Made by a program: the position numbers and the translations under genes | Origin: Rhodobacter sp. | GTDB lineage: Bacteria > Pseudomonadota > Alphaproteobacteria > Rhodobacterales > Rhodobacteraceae | Assembly: GCA_020637595.1 (NCBI GenBank) | Contig: JACKKE010000003.1 | Location: 186,001 to 250,000, forward strand | Direction of reading: 5' to 3' | Length of the DNA stretch: 64,000 nt | The notes under the pieces: model-generated | Databases searched by the model: none | The model's input: only the letters and a program-made list of their open reading frames with translations | Told to the model about the DNA's origin: nothing | In this document: positions 1 to 8,767 of the stretch, one piece after another | Layout: each line of letters starts with the position of its first letter | How positions within the stretch are numbered: the stretch's first letter is position 1

Positions 1-1619
1 ACCGCCGCAGCCACCACGCCCAGCAGAGTCAGGGTAAAGATCAGCACCAGCGGCTTGTAGATGGGCGACACGAAATCCTCGATGAGAACCTCGTCCTTGG
101 CCGTCACGTTGAACTTGGCGCCGCGCGGGTTGTAGATCGTCTTGAAGATCGCGCTCGACAGATAGGGCGCCTGCGCGGTCTCGTAGATCTCCGAGATCAG
201 CGGCCAGCGCACCCGCCCGTAAAGCGCGTTCTGGATCATAAAGTTCACGGCCATGTAGCTGGTCATGTAGACCGCGACTTCCTCGATCGTGGCGACGAAG
301 ATCTGCAGGCCGAAGAACAGATACATCAACGGCGCCAGGATGAACGTCATGCGCACCAGCGGGAACAACCAGAACGTCATCGAGTTCAGGTAACACAGCT
401 TTTGCGTGATGCTGAGACCGCGGTATTTCAGCGGGTTCTTCAGGATCAGCAACTGCATCATCCCGGTCGCCCAGCGGCCGCGCTGTTCGATGAACGAGAC
501 GAAGGTTTCAGGCTGCAGACCGGCGATCATCGCATGATCGACGTAGAGCGATTTCCAGCCCCGTGCATGAATGCCCAGCGCCGTCTCGGCGTCTTCGGTG
601 ATGGTATCGCCCGCGAAACCGCCCGCCTCGTCCAGCGCCTTGCGCCGCAGCACCGCCGCCGATCCGCAAAAGAACGCCCCGCCCCAGCGGTCCAGACCGC
701 GGTGGCTGAGGTGATAGAACATCTCGTTCTCCGGCGGGCAATCCTTGCGGAAACCCACGTTGCGGTCGATCGGATCGGGGTTCAGGAAGAAGTGCGGGGT
801 CTGCACGAGGAACAGCTTGGGGTCCTCGACAAAGAAGCCCACGGTGCGGGCCAGGAAGTCGCGGCTGGGAACGTGGTCGGCGTCGAACACCACCACCAGG
901 TCGCCATTCAGACGTTCCAGCGCCGCCGACATGTTGCCGGCCTTGGCGTGCTCGTTGCGCGCGCGCGTCGAATAGACGATGCCCAGCTCCTGGCAGAGCT
1001 GGATCAGGTCGCGCCGGCGCTTGCGGGCCTTCTCGGCCACCTCGGGATCTTCGTGATTGCAGCGTTGATCCGTCCCGCCATCATCACACAGCACCACGGT
1101 GCGCTTGCTGGCGGGGTAATGCATGTTCTTCGCCGCGCTCAGCGTGATCGCGAGCATTTCGATGGGCTCGTTATAGGACGGCACCAGGATGTCGACGGTC
1201 GGCAGGTCGCGCGCGGCGACCTTGGGCGGCAACCCGCGCCTGACCGGATCCGCGGTCATAAAGGCCGACAGGAAGAACACGCCGATGGCATAGGTCTCGA
1301 CCGCGAAGAGGATGATCGCGGGAATGAAAGACACCCAGTCCTCGACCGGCGGCAGGGTCTCGGTCGCGCGCCACGCCCAGTAGCGCAGCACCAGCGTCGA
1401 GGCCGTCGCCATCATCGCAAAGCGGGCGACCATGTTGCGGTCGGCAAACGGTTTGAGCAGGGCGACGACGACCACCGCCGCGATGCCCAGCGTTGCCTGA
1501 ACCTGGATCGAAGTTGGAACGCTGACCAATGCCGCCAGCGCCCCGAACAACAGGAGCCAGAGCAGCAGGTTGAGCTTGTCCCCGAGTGAAAGGGCCCGCG
1601 TCCCGATCAATTTGGCCAT
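1..1619 (-). CDS. bcsA: Cellulose synthase catalytic subunit (UDP-forming), C-terminus cut by window edge
   Basis: Family GT2 processive glycosyltransferase of the inner membrane that polymerises UDP-glucose into beta-1,4-glucan and extrudes it. Reading from the ATG at 1619 about 539 residues are visible: N-terminal membrane helices, then the cytosolic GT domain with DDGGTDQR, the substrate-binding DADH (about residue 248), the catalytic-base TED (about 341) and the acceptor-site QRGRW (about 378), followed by further membrane segments. The protein closely matches what I recall of Rhodobacter sphaeroides BcsA. The C-terminal PilZ domain that binds cyclic-di-GMP would lie beyond position 1 and is not seen. 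bcsN precedes it on the same strand with a 54-base gap, so the two are probably one operon, continuing to bcsB outside the window. Confidence 0.95.
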   Translation of the reverse strand, partial: MAKLIGTRALSLGDKLNLLLWLLLFGALAALVSVPTSIQVQATLGIAAVVVVALLKPFADRNMVARFAMMATASTLVLRYWAWRATETLPPVEDWVSFIPAIILFAVETYAIGVFFLSAFMTADPVRRGLPPKVAARDLPTVDILVPSYNEPIEMLAITLSAAKNMHYPASKRTVVLCDDGGTDQRCNHEDPEVAEKARKRRRDLIQLCQELGIVYSTRARNEHAKAGNMSAALERLNGDLVVVFDADHVPSRDFLARTVGFFVEDPKLFLVQTPHFFLNPDPIDRNVGFRKDCPPENEMFYHLSHRGLDRWGGAFFCGSAAVLRRKALDEAGGFAGDTITEDAETALGIHARGWKSLYVDHAMIAGLQPETFVSFIEQRGRWATGMMQLLILKNPLKYRGLSITQKLCYLNSMTFWLFPLVRMTFILAPLMYLFFGLQIFVATIEEVAVYMTSYMAVNFMIQNALYGRVRWPLISEIYETAQAPYLSSAIFKTIYNPRGAKFNVTAKDEVLIEDFVSPIYKPLVLIFTLTLLGVVAAA

Positions 1620-1673
1620 TGGTGCGTTTCCCCGTTCAACTCATTCACCCTCGAAAAGAACTCAACCGTCATG

Positions 1674-2414
1674 TCATCCACGCGGCGCAGCGTGCGGCGA
1701 CAAGGTATAGTTGGCGCCACCGATCGCTCCGGTGACCGACAGCGCCCGCTCGCTCACCGGCGCCAGCGCCTGTTCGACCGTGCCGTTGACGCAGTTGCGC
1801 ATCACCACATCGAGGGCGCTGGTGCCGCGCGGCAAGGGGCGTGCGCCAACCCCCAGCCGCCGCAGGACGAGAACGCAGACCGTGCTGGTTCCCAGGGTTT
1901 CGCGCCCGTAGACATAGGTGCCCAGCGCATCCGTGCCCGAATTCAGACTGGACACCGTCAGCCTCTCGAAGGGGGCCGGCAAACCGCCAAACCGGGCCTC
2001 GATTTCCTCGAAATTGAACTCTTCCAGCCGGGCGCTGTCGCCGGTCTGGGCGCGGACATGCAGCACGTTGTCGCCGCGCACCGCCGTGTCATTGGGCAGC
2101 ACGATCCGCTGTTCGATGGCGCCACCGAGGTTGCGCTCGAACACCACCAGCGCACTGGGCGCATTCACCATCGCCCGGGTCGCCGGGACCACGGTGTATT
2201 CGACGGTGTTTTCCAGCGTCTCCATGCCCGGAGCCCGGTCGCTGCCCAGAAACCGATAGATCCCGGTCGCCGCGCGATCACCTTCGGACTGCGAACAGGC
2301 CGCCAGCGCCGCCATCAATCCGAAACCGGCGAGCCTGGACGCGCGCACGGCAAGGGGGCGCGACCTGCGCGCAAGGGGTCGGGATCGGGCAACTGCCCTG
2401 ACAATACCAATCAT
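1674..2414 (-). CDS. bcsN: Cellulose biosynthesis protein BcsN, putative lipoprotein
   Basis: BcsN is an accessory gene of alphaproteobacterial cellulose operons; its biochemical role is not established. The 246-residue product starts MIGIVRAV, has an arginine-rich n-region, a hydrophobic stretch and a lipobox-like LAAC with Cys40, which suggests a lipid-anchored periplasmic protein with an unusually long leader. The ATG at 2414 is preferred over an upstream TTG (2471) because it directly precedes the leader. The assignment rests on position just upstream of bcsA, size and the leader plus beta-rich body; I have no catalytic motif to cite. Co-transcription with bcsA is inferred from the short gap. 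Confidence 0.75.
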   Translation of the reverse strand: MIGIVRAVARSRPLARRSRPLAVRASRLAGFGLMAALAACSQSEGDRAATGIYRFLGSDRAPGMETLENTVEYTVVPATRAMVNAPSALVVFERNLGGAIEQRIVLPNDTAVRGDNVLHVRAQTGDSARLEEFNFEEIEARFGGLPAPFERLTVSSLNSGTDALGTYVYGRETLGTSTVCVLVLRRLGVGARPLPRGTSALDVVMRNCVNGTVEQALAPVSERALSVTGAIGGANYTLSPHAAPRG

Positions 2415-2695
2415 GGTGCCTGCTCTGCCGTTCGTCTTCGATGACAGAGCGCCCACCGTGATTCGCAGCAACCCAGCACCTGATTCGGGTGCTGTCGGTC
2501 GGCAACGAGCCGCGTTTCTGCCTCTGCCTCGTATTTTTTTATTGGGTCGAGTTTAGTGAAATTGCACGAATCACGCAATCCACTTTCTGGTTTGCTTGAT
2601 TCGTTGGACTTTTTTGTGACTGACTGCCCCGCTCCAAGGCACAAGTTGGGGTTGAAGGTCGCTTTGCGGGCAGATTTTGCCCCCTGCCCGGACGA
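2415..2695 (-). promoter_or_regulatory. AT-rich upstream region of the bcsN-bcsA operon
   Basis: This 281-base gap between bcsN and the end of tadA is clearly more AT-rich than its surroundings, with a run of seven T at about 2533-2539. It holds a perfect dyad with five-base arms, ATTGC and GCAAT, at 2561-2579. The 11-mer AATCACGCAAT within it recurs upstream of hisA at 34191-34201. It is the only plausible location for the bcs promoter, but I cannot identify a clear -35/-10 pair. Operator function of the dyad is inference. Confidence 0.4.
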
Positions 2696-3151
2696 TCAGC
2701 GCCGCAACCCTTCGAAGAAAGTCGTGAGCAAGGCGGCAGCCTCGGCCTCGGCGATCCCGTCGTAGACCTCGGGAACATGGTGGCATTGCGGGTGGGCAAA
2801 GACGCGCGGCCCCTGCGCCACCCCGCCCGATTTCGGGTCCGAAGCGCCATAGTAGAGCCGCGCGATCCGGGCAAAGCCGATCGCCGCCGCGCACATCGGA
2901 CAGGGCTCCAGCGTGACCCACAGCGCATGGCCCGGCAGGCGCTCGCTGCCTGCCGCCGCGCAGGCCGCACGCAGGGCCAGGATCTCGGCATGCGCGGTGG
3001 GGTCGGTCAGTTCGCGCGTGCGGTTGCCGGCCCGCGCGACCACCGCCCCGCCCGGATCGGTCACCACCGCGCCCACCGGCACCTCGCCGCGCGCGGCGGC
3101 GGCGCGGGCTTCGTCCAGTGCGATTGACATGGGGCTGGCAAAGGGGTTCAT
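2696..3151 (-). CDS. tadA: tRNA-specific adenosine deaminase
   Basis: Converts adenosine-34 to inosine in the anticodon wobble position of tRNA-Arg(ACG); normally essential. The 151-residue protein has the complete zinc/cytidine-deaminase signature: HAE with zinc ligand His54 and proton-shuttling Glu56, and PCPMC with ligands Cys84 and Cys87. Length is normal for bacterial TadA. The start MNPFASP (ATG at 3151) is chosen because upstream in-frame sequence is unlike the family. It is divergent from the pseudouridine synthase gene at 3229, leaving 77 bases for two promoters, so two RNA-modification genes share an upstream region. Confidence 0.93.
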   Translation of the reverse strand: MNPFASPMSIALDEARAAAARGEVPVGAVVTDPGGAVVARAGNRTRELTDPTAHAEILALRAACAAAGSERLPGHALWVTLEPCPMCAAAIGFARIARLYYGASDPKSGGVAQGPRVFAHPQCHHVPEVYDGIAEAEAAALLTTFFEGLRR

Positions 3152-3228
3152 GGGGCCTTGATGCCCGCCCGGGCTTGCGCGTGCAAGCCCGACGACCGCC
3201 CGATCCCTTCCCCCAGAGCCCGCGCCCG

Positions 3229-4266
3229 ATGTCCAAGCCCCCCGCCCCGCCCGCGCCCCGTCCCGCCGCAACCACCGGCGACCGCATCGCCAAGGTCCTG
3301 GCGCGCGCCGGCGTTGCCTCGCGCCGCGCGGCCGAGGCGATGATCGCCGAAGGGCGCGTCAGCGTGAACGGCGCGGTGATCGACAGCCCGGCGCTGAACG
3401 TCGGCCCCAAGGACCGCATCGCCGTCGATGGCACCCCGCTGGGCGCGGCCGAGCCGACGCGCGTCTGGCTTTACAACAAGCCCGCCGGGCTGGTGACCTC
3501 GGAGCGTGATGAAAAGGGCCGGCCCACGGTGTTCGACGCCCTGCCCGAGGGCATGCCGCGGGTGATGTCCATCGGGCGGCTCGACCTCAACTCCGAGGGG
3601 CTGCTGCTGCTGACCAACGACGGCGAGCTGAAACGGCGGCTGGAACTACCCTCGACCGGATGGCTGCGCAAATACCGGGTGCGCGTCAACGGCACGCCCG
3701 ATGACGCCAAGCTGGCGCCGCTGCGGCAGGGGATCACCCTGGATGGCGAGCGGTTCCAGCCGATGTTGGTGACGCTGGACCGCCAGCAGGGGGCGAATGC
3801 CTGGCTGACGGTTGGGATCCGCGAAGGCAAGAACCGCGAGATCCGCCGCGCGATGGAAAGCGTCGGCCTGTCGGTGAACCGGCTGATCCGCGTCTCCTAT
3901 GGCCCCTTCCAGCTGGGTGAACTGGCCTCGGGCGCGGTCGAGGAGCTGCGTCCGCGGGTGCTCAAGGACCAGTTGGGGCTGAAATCCGACGCGGTGGCCA
4001 GCGGCCGCGCCGCCGCCCTGCCCCGCGGCCCGAAACAGGACAGCAAACCTGACGCAAAGCCGAACGCGAAATCTGGCGCCAAGCCCGCCGCCAAGCCCAC
4101 GCTGGGCCCCGACGGCAAGCCCGCGCGCAAGTCCTGGGGGATCAAGAGCCACGGCGGCGCCCGCAAGACCGAGGGCGAGGGCGCGACCAAACCGCGGTCC
4201 TGGGGCAGCAAATCCGCGCGCCCGACCGATGGGCAGCCACCGCGGCGCCCGTCGCCCAAAGCCTAA
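3229..4266 (+). CDS. rluB: rRNA pseudouridine synthase, RsuA/RluB family, with long basic tail
   Basis: Isomerises a uridine in ribosomal RNA to pseudouridine. The 345-residue product has an S4 RNA-binding domain (about 17-65) and the RsuA/RluB catalytic domain with the GRLDLNSEGLLLLTNDG motif containing nucleophile Asp119. After about residue 255 comes a roughly 90-residue low-complexity tail rich in Lys, Ala, Pro and Gly, typical of alphaproteobacterial members and probably an RNA-contacting extension. The start MSKPPAPP (ATG 3229) is chosen because it is just upstream of the S4 domain. The choice of RluB (23S rRNA) over RsuA or RluE rests on family resemblance only. Confidence 0.85.
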   Translation: MSKPPAPPAPRPAATTGDRIAKVLARAGVASRRAAEAMIAEGRVSVNGAVIDSPALNVGPKDRIAVDGTPLGAAEPTRVWLYNKPAGLVTSERDEKGRPTVFDALPEGMPRVMSIGRLDLNSEGLLLLTNDGELKRRLELPSTGWLRKYRVRVNGTPDDAKLAPLRQGITLDGERFQPMLVTLDRQQGANAWLTVGIREGKNREIRRAMESVGLSVNRLIRVSYGPFQLGELASGAVEELRPRVLKDQLGLKSDAVASGRAAALPRGPKQDSKPDAKPNAKSGAKPAAKPTLGPDGKPARKSWGIKSHGGARKTEGEGATKPRSWGSKSARPTDGQPPRRPSPKA

Positions 4267-4306
4267 AGGTCGCGCAGACTGCCCCTCAGGCACCCCGTTC
4301 GGCGCT

Positions 4307-4335
4307 TTCCAAGCCGCGCAGCTATGTCTTATAGT
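4307..4335 (+). promoter_or_regulatory. Candidate promoter of the XpaC-TelA operon
   Basis: TTCCAA at 4307-4312 and TATAGT at 4330-4335 are separated by 17 bases, a sigma-70-like arrangement. The predicted transcription start would be about 12 bases before the ATG at 4355, giving a very short leader. The -10 box is good and the -35 is weak; this was read by eye and not scored. Confidence 0.3.
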
Positions 4336-4354
4336 TGTCGAAACCGCTCCCTAT

Positions 4355-4492
4355 ATGCGTATTGTGGAGCAACAAGAAACGCGCGCCTGCGCGGACAACA
4401 GGGATGTAACGGTGACGGCAAGTGGCCTCCAGAAAACCGCCTACCTTCTCTTGGTGGCACTGATCATTTACGTCTCGGTCGTGGGGGGCTGA
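4355..4492 (+). CDS. 45-residue single-pass membrane protein upstream of xpaC
   Basis: Small ORF whose N-terminal half is polar and acidic (MRIVEQQETRACADN) and whose C-terminal half is one hydrophobic helix (AYLLLVALIIYVSVVGG). It ends four bases before the xpaC start, so the two are probably translationally coupled and the product may be a partner of XpaC. No ribosome-binding site is obvious before the ATG, and the candidate promoter would leave a near-leaderless mRNA. Function unknown. The coding claim rests on tight spacing and the plausible membrane segment; a chance ORF cannot be excluded. Confidence 0.5.
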   Translation: MRIVEQQETRACADNRDVTVTASGLQKTAYLLLVALIIYVSVVGG

Positions 4493-4495
4493 GCG

Positions 4496-5407
4496 ATGGC
4501 CAAACGCTTTGGTGGAGAATACAGCCCCGGCGGCGATCCGCGCCCCCAGGCCGACCGCACCCCGTCGCCGCAGCGCGCCGTGAGGCGCAAGCGCCTCAGC
4601 CCGGTCGGCGCGCGTGTCCATATCCTGTTCATCCTGCCCTTCATCTGGGCGGTCAGCGCCTTCTGGCGCGACCCCACAGGGATGGTGCAGAACCTCGGCG
4701 TGTTCGCCCTGATGATCCTGTCGGCCTGGCTGACCCGCGAAGGGGTGATCGCCCAGGACGCCTATGACCAACGCCGGATCGCGCGCCGCCCGGCCATCCC
4801 GCGCAAGATCTTCGCGTCGGTGGCGATGGGGCTGGCCTTGGCGCTGGCTGGCTGGGGGTCCGACGGCGGGATCCTGAACATGGTGATCTTCGGCGTGCTG
4901 GGCGGGGTGCTGCACCTGGCCTCGTTCGGCCCCGATCCGCTGACCGACAAGGGCATGGAAGGGGTTGACGAGTTCCAGACCGACCGCGTTGCCCGCGCCG
5001 TCGAAGGGGCCGAGGCCCATCTGGCGGCGATGTCGGACGCCATCCTTCGCGCCCGCGATCGCAAGGTCGAAGAGCGGCTGAGCGGTTTTCAGAGCCATGT
5101 CCGCGAGCTGTTGCGCGCGGTCGAGGACGACCCGGCGAACCTTGCCGCCGCGCGGCGCTACATGGGGGTCTATCTGCAGGGTGCGCGTGACGCGACGATC
5201 AAGTTCGCCAACCTCTACGAACGCAACCGCGACGCCCAGGCCCGGACCGACTATATCGACCTGCTCGACGATCTCGAGGAAAACTTCATGCTGCGCACCG
5301 AGACGCTGCGCGACAGCGACCGGCAGGAGCTGGACATCGAGATCGACGTGTTGCGCGAGCGCCTCGAACGCGAGGGGCTCAAGCCCGCCGATCCTGCCCC
5401 GAACTGA
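4496..5407 (+). CDS. xpaC: XpaC family membrane protein (5-bromo-4-chloroindolyl phosphate hydrolysis protein)
   Basis: The family is named after a Bacillus gene affecting X-phosphate hydrolysis; its molecular activity is unclear and the enzyme name should not be trusted. The 303-residue protein has a basic N-terminus, four hydrophobic segments in the first half (about residues 42-60, 66-80, 103-120 and 125-143) and a charged, helical, coiled-coil-like C-terminal half. This is the usual XpaC layout. It is followed after 70 bases by telA, the classic neighbour of xpaC, so the pair probably acts at the membrane in response to toxic anions or envelope damage. Function beyond that is inference from gene context. 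Confidence 0.8.
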   Translation: MAKRFGGEYSPGGDPRPQADRTPSPQRAVRRKRLSPVGARVHILFILPFIWAVSAFWRDPTGMVQNLGVFALMILSAWLTREGVIAQDAYDQRRIARRPAIPRKIFASVAMGLALALAGWGSDGGILNMVIFGVLGGVLHLASFGPDPLTDKGMEGVDEFQTDRVARAVEGAEAHLAAMSDAILRARDRKVEERLSGFQSHVRELLRAVEDDPANLAAARRYMGVYLQGARDATIKFANLYERNRDAQARTDYIDLLDDLEENFMLRTETLRDSDRQELDIEIDVLRERLEREGLKPADPAPN

Positions 5408-5477
5408 CGTCCGCCCCTGAACCGACGCCCCCCGAACCGACGCCATAGTCCCGAAATGTCCGCGAAAGGAATGCCCC

Positions 5478-6644
5478 ATGTCTGACCAGGTCCGCCAGCA
5501 GGCCGAAGAACTGACCACCGCGATTTCCGAGGCCGCGCAGCTGCGACTGCCCGAACCGGCGGGCGATGTCGTGCCCCTCGAACAGGCGGACGAGCCGACC
5601 AGCGCCGAGATCCAGACGCGCATGAACGAAATCGACATGGAGTCGACCGGCTCGATCATCGGCTTCGGTTCGCGCGCGCAGCTGGAACTGCAGACCATCA
5701 GCCAGCAAATGCTGGCGGATGTGCGCAACAAGGACGTGGGCCCCGCCGGCGACAGCCTGCGCCAGATCGTGACGACGATCCGCGGCTTTACCGTTAGCGA
5801 ACTGGATACCCGGCGCGAGCGCAGCTGGTGGGAGCGCCTGACCGGCAAGGCCGCGCCGCTGGCCAATTTCATGGCGCGTTACGAGACCGTGCAGGGCCAG
5901 ATCGACAAGGTGACCGAGAACCTGCTGGGCCACGAGACCGTGCTTCTCAAGGACATCAAGTCGCTCGATATCCTGTATGAAAAGACCCTCGATTTCTATA
6001 ACGAGCTGGCGCTCTATATCGCCGCCGGCGAGGAAAAGCTGAAGGAACTGGACAGCATCACCATCCCGGCCAAGGAAGCCGAGGTGCAGGCCGCCAACCA
6101 GAACGACACCATCATCCGCGCCCAGGAACTGCGTGACCTGCGCGCCGCGCGCGACGATCTGGAGCGCCGGGTGCATGACCTGAAGCTGACCCGCCAGGTG
6201 ACGATGCAGTCGCTGCCCTCGATCCGGCTGGTGCAGGAAAACGACAAGTCGCTGGTGACCAAGATCAACTCGACGCTGGTGAACACCGTGCCGCTGTGGG
6301 AAACCCAGCTGGCGCAGGCGCTGACCATCCAGCGGTCGAAAGAAGCCGCCAAGGCGATCAAGGACGCCAACGATCTGACCAACGAGTTGCTGAACCGCAA
6401 CGCCGACAACCTGCGTCAGACCAACCGCGAGGTGCGCGAGCAGATGGAACGCGGCGTCTTCGACATCGAGGCCGTCAAGCACGCCAACGAACAGCTGATC
6501 GCCACCATTCAGGACAGCCTGCAGATTGCCGACGCCGGCAAGGCCAAGCGCGCCGCTGCCGAGGAGGAACTGCGCAAGATGGAGGCCGAGCTGCGCGACT
6601 CGCTCGCTGCGGCCCGGGCCCGTGCCGACACGCCGGCCGCCTGA
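5478..6644 (+). CDS. telA: TelA family toxic-anion resistance protein
   Basis: A 388-residue, almost entirely helical, acidic protein matching the TelA family. Family members were linked to tellurite resistance and, in Gram-positives, to tolerance of cell-envelope antimicrobials; biochemical function is not settled. There is no signal peptide and no membrane segment, so it is probably cytoplasmic and peripheral to the XpaC membrane protein. Extended heptad-like Leu/Ala/Glu runs suggest coiled coils. An AAAGGA site precedes the ATG at 5478. The 3' end overlaps the GTG start of the next gene by 23 bases, supporting one transcript. Confidence 0.87.
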   Translation: MSDQVRQQAEELTTAISEAAQLRLPEPAGDVVPLEQADEPTSAEIQTRMNEIDMESTGSIIGFGSRAQLELQTISQQMLADVRNKDVGPAGDSLRQIVTTIRGFTVSELDTRRERSWWERLTGKAAPLANFMARYETVQGQIDKVTENLLGHETVLLKDIKSLDILYEKTLDFYNELALYIAAGEEKLKELDSITIPAKEAEVQAANQNDTIIRAQELRDLRAARDDLERRVHDLKLTRQVTMQSLPSIRLVQENDKSLVTKINSTLVNTVPLWETQLAQALTIQRSKEAAKAIKDANDLTNELLNRNADNLRQTNREVREQMERGVFDIEAVKHANEQLIATIQDSLQIADAGKAKRAAAEEELRKMEAELRDSLAAARARADTPAA

Positions 6645-7602
6645 GCCCCGGCGCCGGTTTCCCCGGACCGGCCCCCTGGCCGCGCTGACCGGCGCGGCCT
6701 TGCTGGCGGGGTGTGCCTCGCTGGGGGTGGGCGGGCAGCGGCCGTCGTCGCCGATCGCCCCCGCCCGCCCGGCCGAGGTCCTGCCGACAGACCCGCTGTC
6801 GGCCGACCTCGCCGCCTATTACCAGCACATCGAAGCCGAGCGCGTCAGCCGCAACCTGATGCGCACCGACAACGGCACCGGCGAGGCCGCGATCAGTGCC
6901 GCGCGCCTGGCCGAGGACTATATCGACATCGCCCTGCACGAAGAGCACACCCGCACCGCGACCGGGTTCGGGGGGCCCGCGAACAGTGTGCTGCGTCGTT
7001 GGGAAGTCCCGGTTCAATATGCGCTGGAATTCGGCCCCTCGGTCAGCCGCGCGACGCGCCTGCGCGATCAGACCCAGGTCGCGCAGCTGGCGGCACGGCT
7101 GGCGGTGGCCTCAGGACACGCGATCAGCGTCAGCCCACCGGGCAGCACTGCCGGAAACTTTCATGTCCTGATCCTCTCGGAAAGCGAACGCCGCGCCGCC
7201 GCGCCGCGCCTGCGCCAACTGGTTCCGGGCATCGACGAAGGCGCGGTGCGGCTGATCACCGACATGCCGCGCGAGACCTTCTGCCTGGTGATGGCCTTTT
7301 CGCGCGACGGCAGTGCCGCCTATTCCGAAGCAGTCGCCATCATCCGCGCAGAGCACCCCGACCTGACCCGCCTGGCCTGTTATCACGAGGAATTGACGCA
7401 GGGGCTCGGGCTGGCCTCGGACAGCGATCGCGCCCGACCGTCGATCTTCAACGACGATCAGGAATTCGCACTGCTCACCGACCACGATTTGCTTTTGTTG
7501 CGCATCCACTACGACCCGCGGCTGCGCCCGGGGATGACCGAGGCCACCGCCCGGCCGCTGATCTTTACCATTGCCTCCGAGCTGGTTGCGGGCGAAAGTT
7601 GA
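6622..7602 (+). CDS. DUF2927 family lipoprotein
   Basis: Reading from a GTG at 6622 gives a 326-residue protein with an arginine-rich n-region, a hydrophobic core and a lipobox ALLAGC with Cys31, so a lipid-anchored periplasmic or outer-membrane protein. The body fits the uncharacterised DUF2927 family. GTG 6622 is chosen because it places the signal peptide at the N-terminus; in-frame starts further upstream would add about 30 residues overlapping TelA. Its position between telA and the SPFH gene suggests it gives the XpaC-TelA-SPFH module a periplasmic arm. No catalytic motif is recognisable. Confidence 0.75.
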   Translation: MPTRRPPEPRRRFPRTGPLAALTGAALLAGCASLGVGGQRPSSPIAPARPAEVLPTDPLSADLAAYYQHIEAERVSRNLMRTDNGTGEAAISAARLAEDYIDIALHEEHTRTATGFGGPANSVLRRWEVPVQYALEFGPSVSRATRLRDQTQVAQLAARLAVASGHAISVSPPGSTAGNFHVLILSESERRAAAPRLRQLVPGIDEGAVRLITDMPRETFCLVMAFSRDGSAAYSEAVAIIRAEHPDLTRLACYHEELTQGLGLASDSDRARPSIFNDDQEFALLTDHDLLLLRIHYDPRLRPGMTEATARPLIFTIASELVAGES

Positions 7603-7639
7603 GCCCAGCTCGGATCGAATTTTTCCGCAGGAGACACTG

Positions 7640-8764
7640 ATGGTTTTCAATTTCCTCAAAGGGCAGTTCATCGACGTCATCGAGTGGCTGGACGACAGCC
7701 GCGACACGCTGGTCTACCGCTTTGAACGCTACGGCAACAACATCATGATGGGCGCCAAGCTGACGGTCCGCGAGGGTCAGGCGGCGGTGTTCATTCACGA
7801 AGGCCAGATGGCCGACATTTTCGGGCCCGGCCTTTACGAGCTTGAAACCAACAACATGCCGATCATGACGGCGCTGCAGCATTGGAGCCACGGCTTCAAC
7901 TCGCCGTTCAAGTCCGAGGTGTATTTCGTCAACACCCGCCGCTTTCCCGGCCTGAAATGGGGCACCCAGAACCCGATCATGCTGCGCGACCCGGAATTCG
8001 GCGCGCTGCGGCTGCGGGCCTTTGGCAGCTACACGATCCGCGTCTCCGATCCCGGCAAGTTCATGACCGAGATCGTCGGCACTGACGGCGAGTTCACCGA
8101 GGACGAGATTTCGGGCCAGATCCGCAACATCGTCGTGCAAAAGGTCAGCCAGTCGCTGGCGGCATCCGGGATCCCGGCGCTCGACATGGCGGCGAACACC
8201 CATGACCTGAGCCGGATCATCCAGCAAGGTGTCGAGCCGACGCTGACCGACTACGGGCTGGCAATCCCGGAACTGTATATCGAAAACATCTCGCTGCCCC
8301 CCGAGGTCGAAAAGGTGCTGGACCAGCGCAGCTCGATGGGCATCGTCGGCGATCTGAACAAATACACCCAGTTCTCGGCCGCGCAGGCGATCCAGAATGC
8401 GGGCTCGGCCGGTGGCGACAGCGCGATGGGCACCGGCATGGGCATGGGCATGGGCATGGGCATGGCCCAGGCGATGGCGAATGCGATGGGCGGCATGAAC
8501 CAGGCCGCGCAGCAGCCTGCCGCCGCGGCACCGCCGCCACCGCCCCCGCCGCCCGCTGCCACCGTCTGGCATGTCGCGGAGAACGGCCAGACCACCGGTC
8601 CGTTCGGCGAAGGCCAGTTGCGCGATCTGATGGCACAAGGTCGGTTCGGCCGCGACACGCTGATCTGGACTGCCGGCATGGACGGCTGGAAGAAGGCTGG
8701 CGAGGTGTCCGGCCTGTCCAGCCTCTTTGCCACCATGCCGCCCCCGCCCCCGCCCGCGGGCTGA
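7640..8764 (+). CDS. SPFH/band-7 domain protein with C-terminal GYF_2 domain
   Basis: 374 residues. The N-terminal two-thirds (about 30-255) fits the SPFH family often labelled virion core protein, typified by Bacillus YdjI. A low-complexity Gly/Met stretch with (GM)5 follows at about 266-285, then an Ala/Gln linker and a polyproline run. A compact domain with WHVAENGQTTGPFGEGQL and DTLIWTAGMDGWKKAGEV (about 321-370) fits GYF_2, and a second proline run ends the protein. GYF-type domains bind proline-rich peptides, so intra- or intermolecular self-binding is possible. SPFH proteins scaffold membrane microdomains; this one has no clear transmembrane helix. The zinc-ribbon gene follows after 3 bases. 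Confidence 0.8.
   Translation: MVFNFLKGQFIDVIEWLDDSRDTLVYRFERYGNNIMMGAKLTVREGQAAVFIHEGQMADIFGPGLYELETNNMPIMTALQHWSHGFNSPFKSEVYFVNTRRFPGLKWGTQNPIMLRDPEFGALRLRAFGSYTIRVSDPGKFMTEIVGTDGEFTEDEISGQIRNIVVQKVSQSLAASGIPALDMAANTHDLSRIIQQGVEPTLTDYGLAIPELYIENISLPPEVEKVLDQRSSMGIVGDLNKYTQFSAAQAIQNAGSAGGDSAMGTGMGMGMGMGMAQAMANAMGGMNQAAQQPAAAAPPPPPPPPAATVWHVAENGQTTGPFGEGQLRDLMAQGRFGRDTLIWTAGMDGWKKAGEVSGLSSLFATMPPPPPPAG
8435..8464 (+). repeat. Five tandem GGCATG hexamers encoding (Gly-Met)5
   Basis: Five perfect head-to-tail copies of the hexanucleotide GGCATG inside the SPFH/GYF_2 gene. Because the unit is a multiple of three, copy-number change would lengthen or shorten the Gly-Met linker without shifting the frame. 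The flanks continue Gly/Met/Ala-rich. Confidence 0.9.
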
Positions 8765-8767
8765 GCC

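Noticed and set aside
8435..8464. Hexanucleotide repeat as a phase-variation switch
   Set aside because: A six-base unit cannot shift the reading frame and the repeat is far from the promoter, so only linker length could vary.
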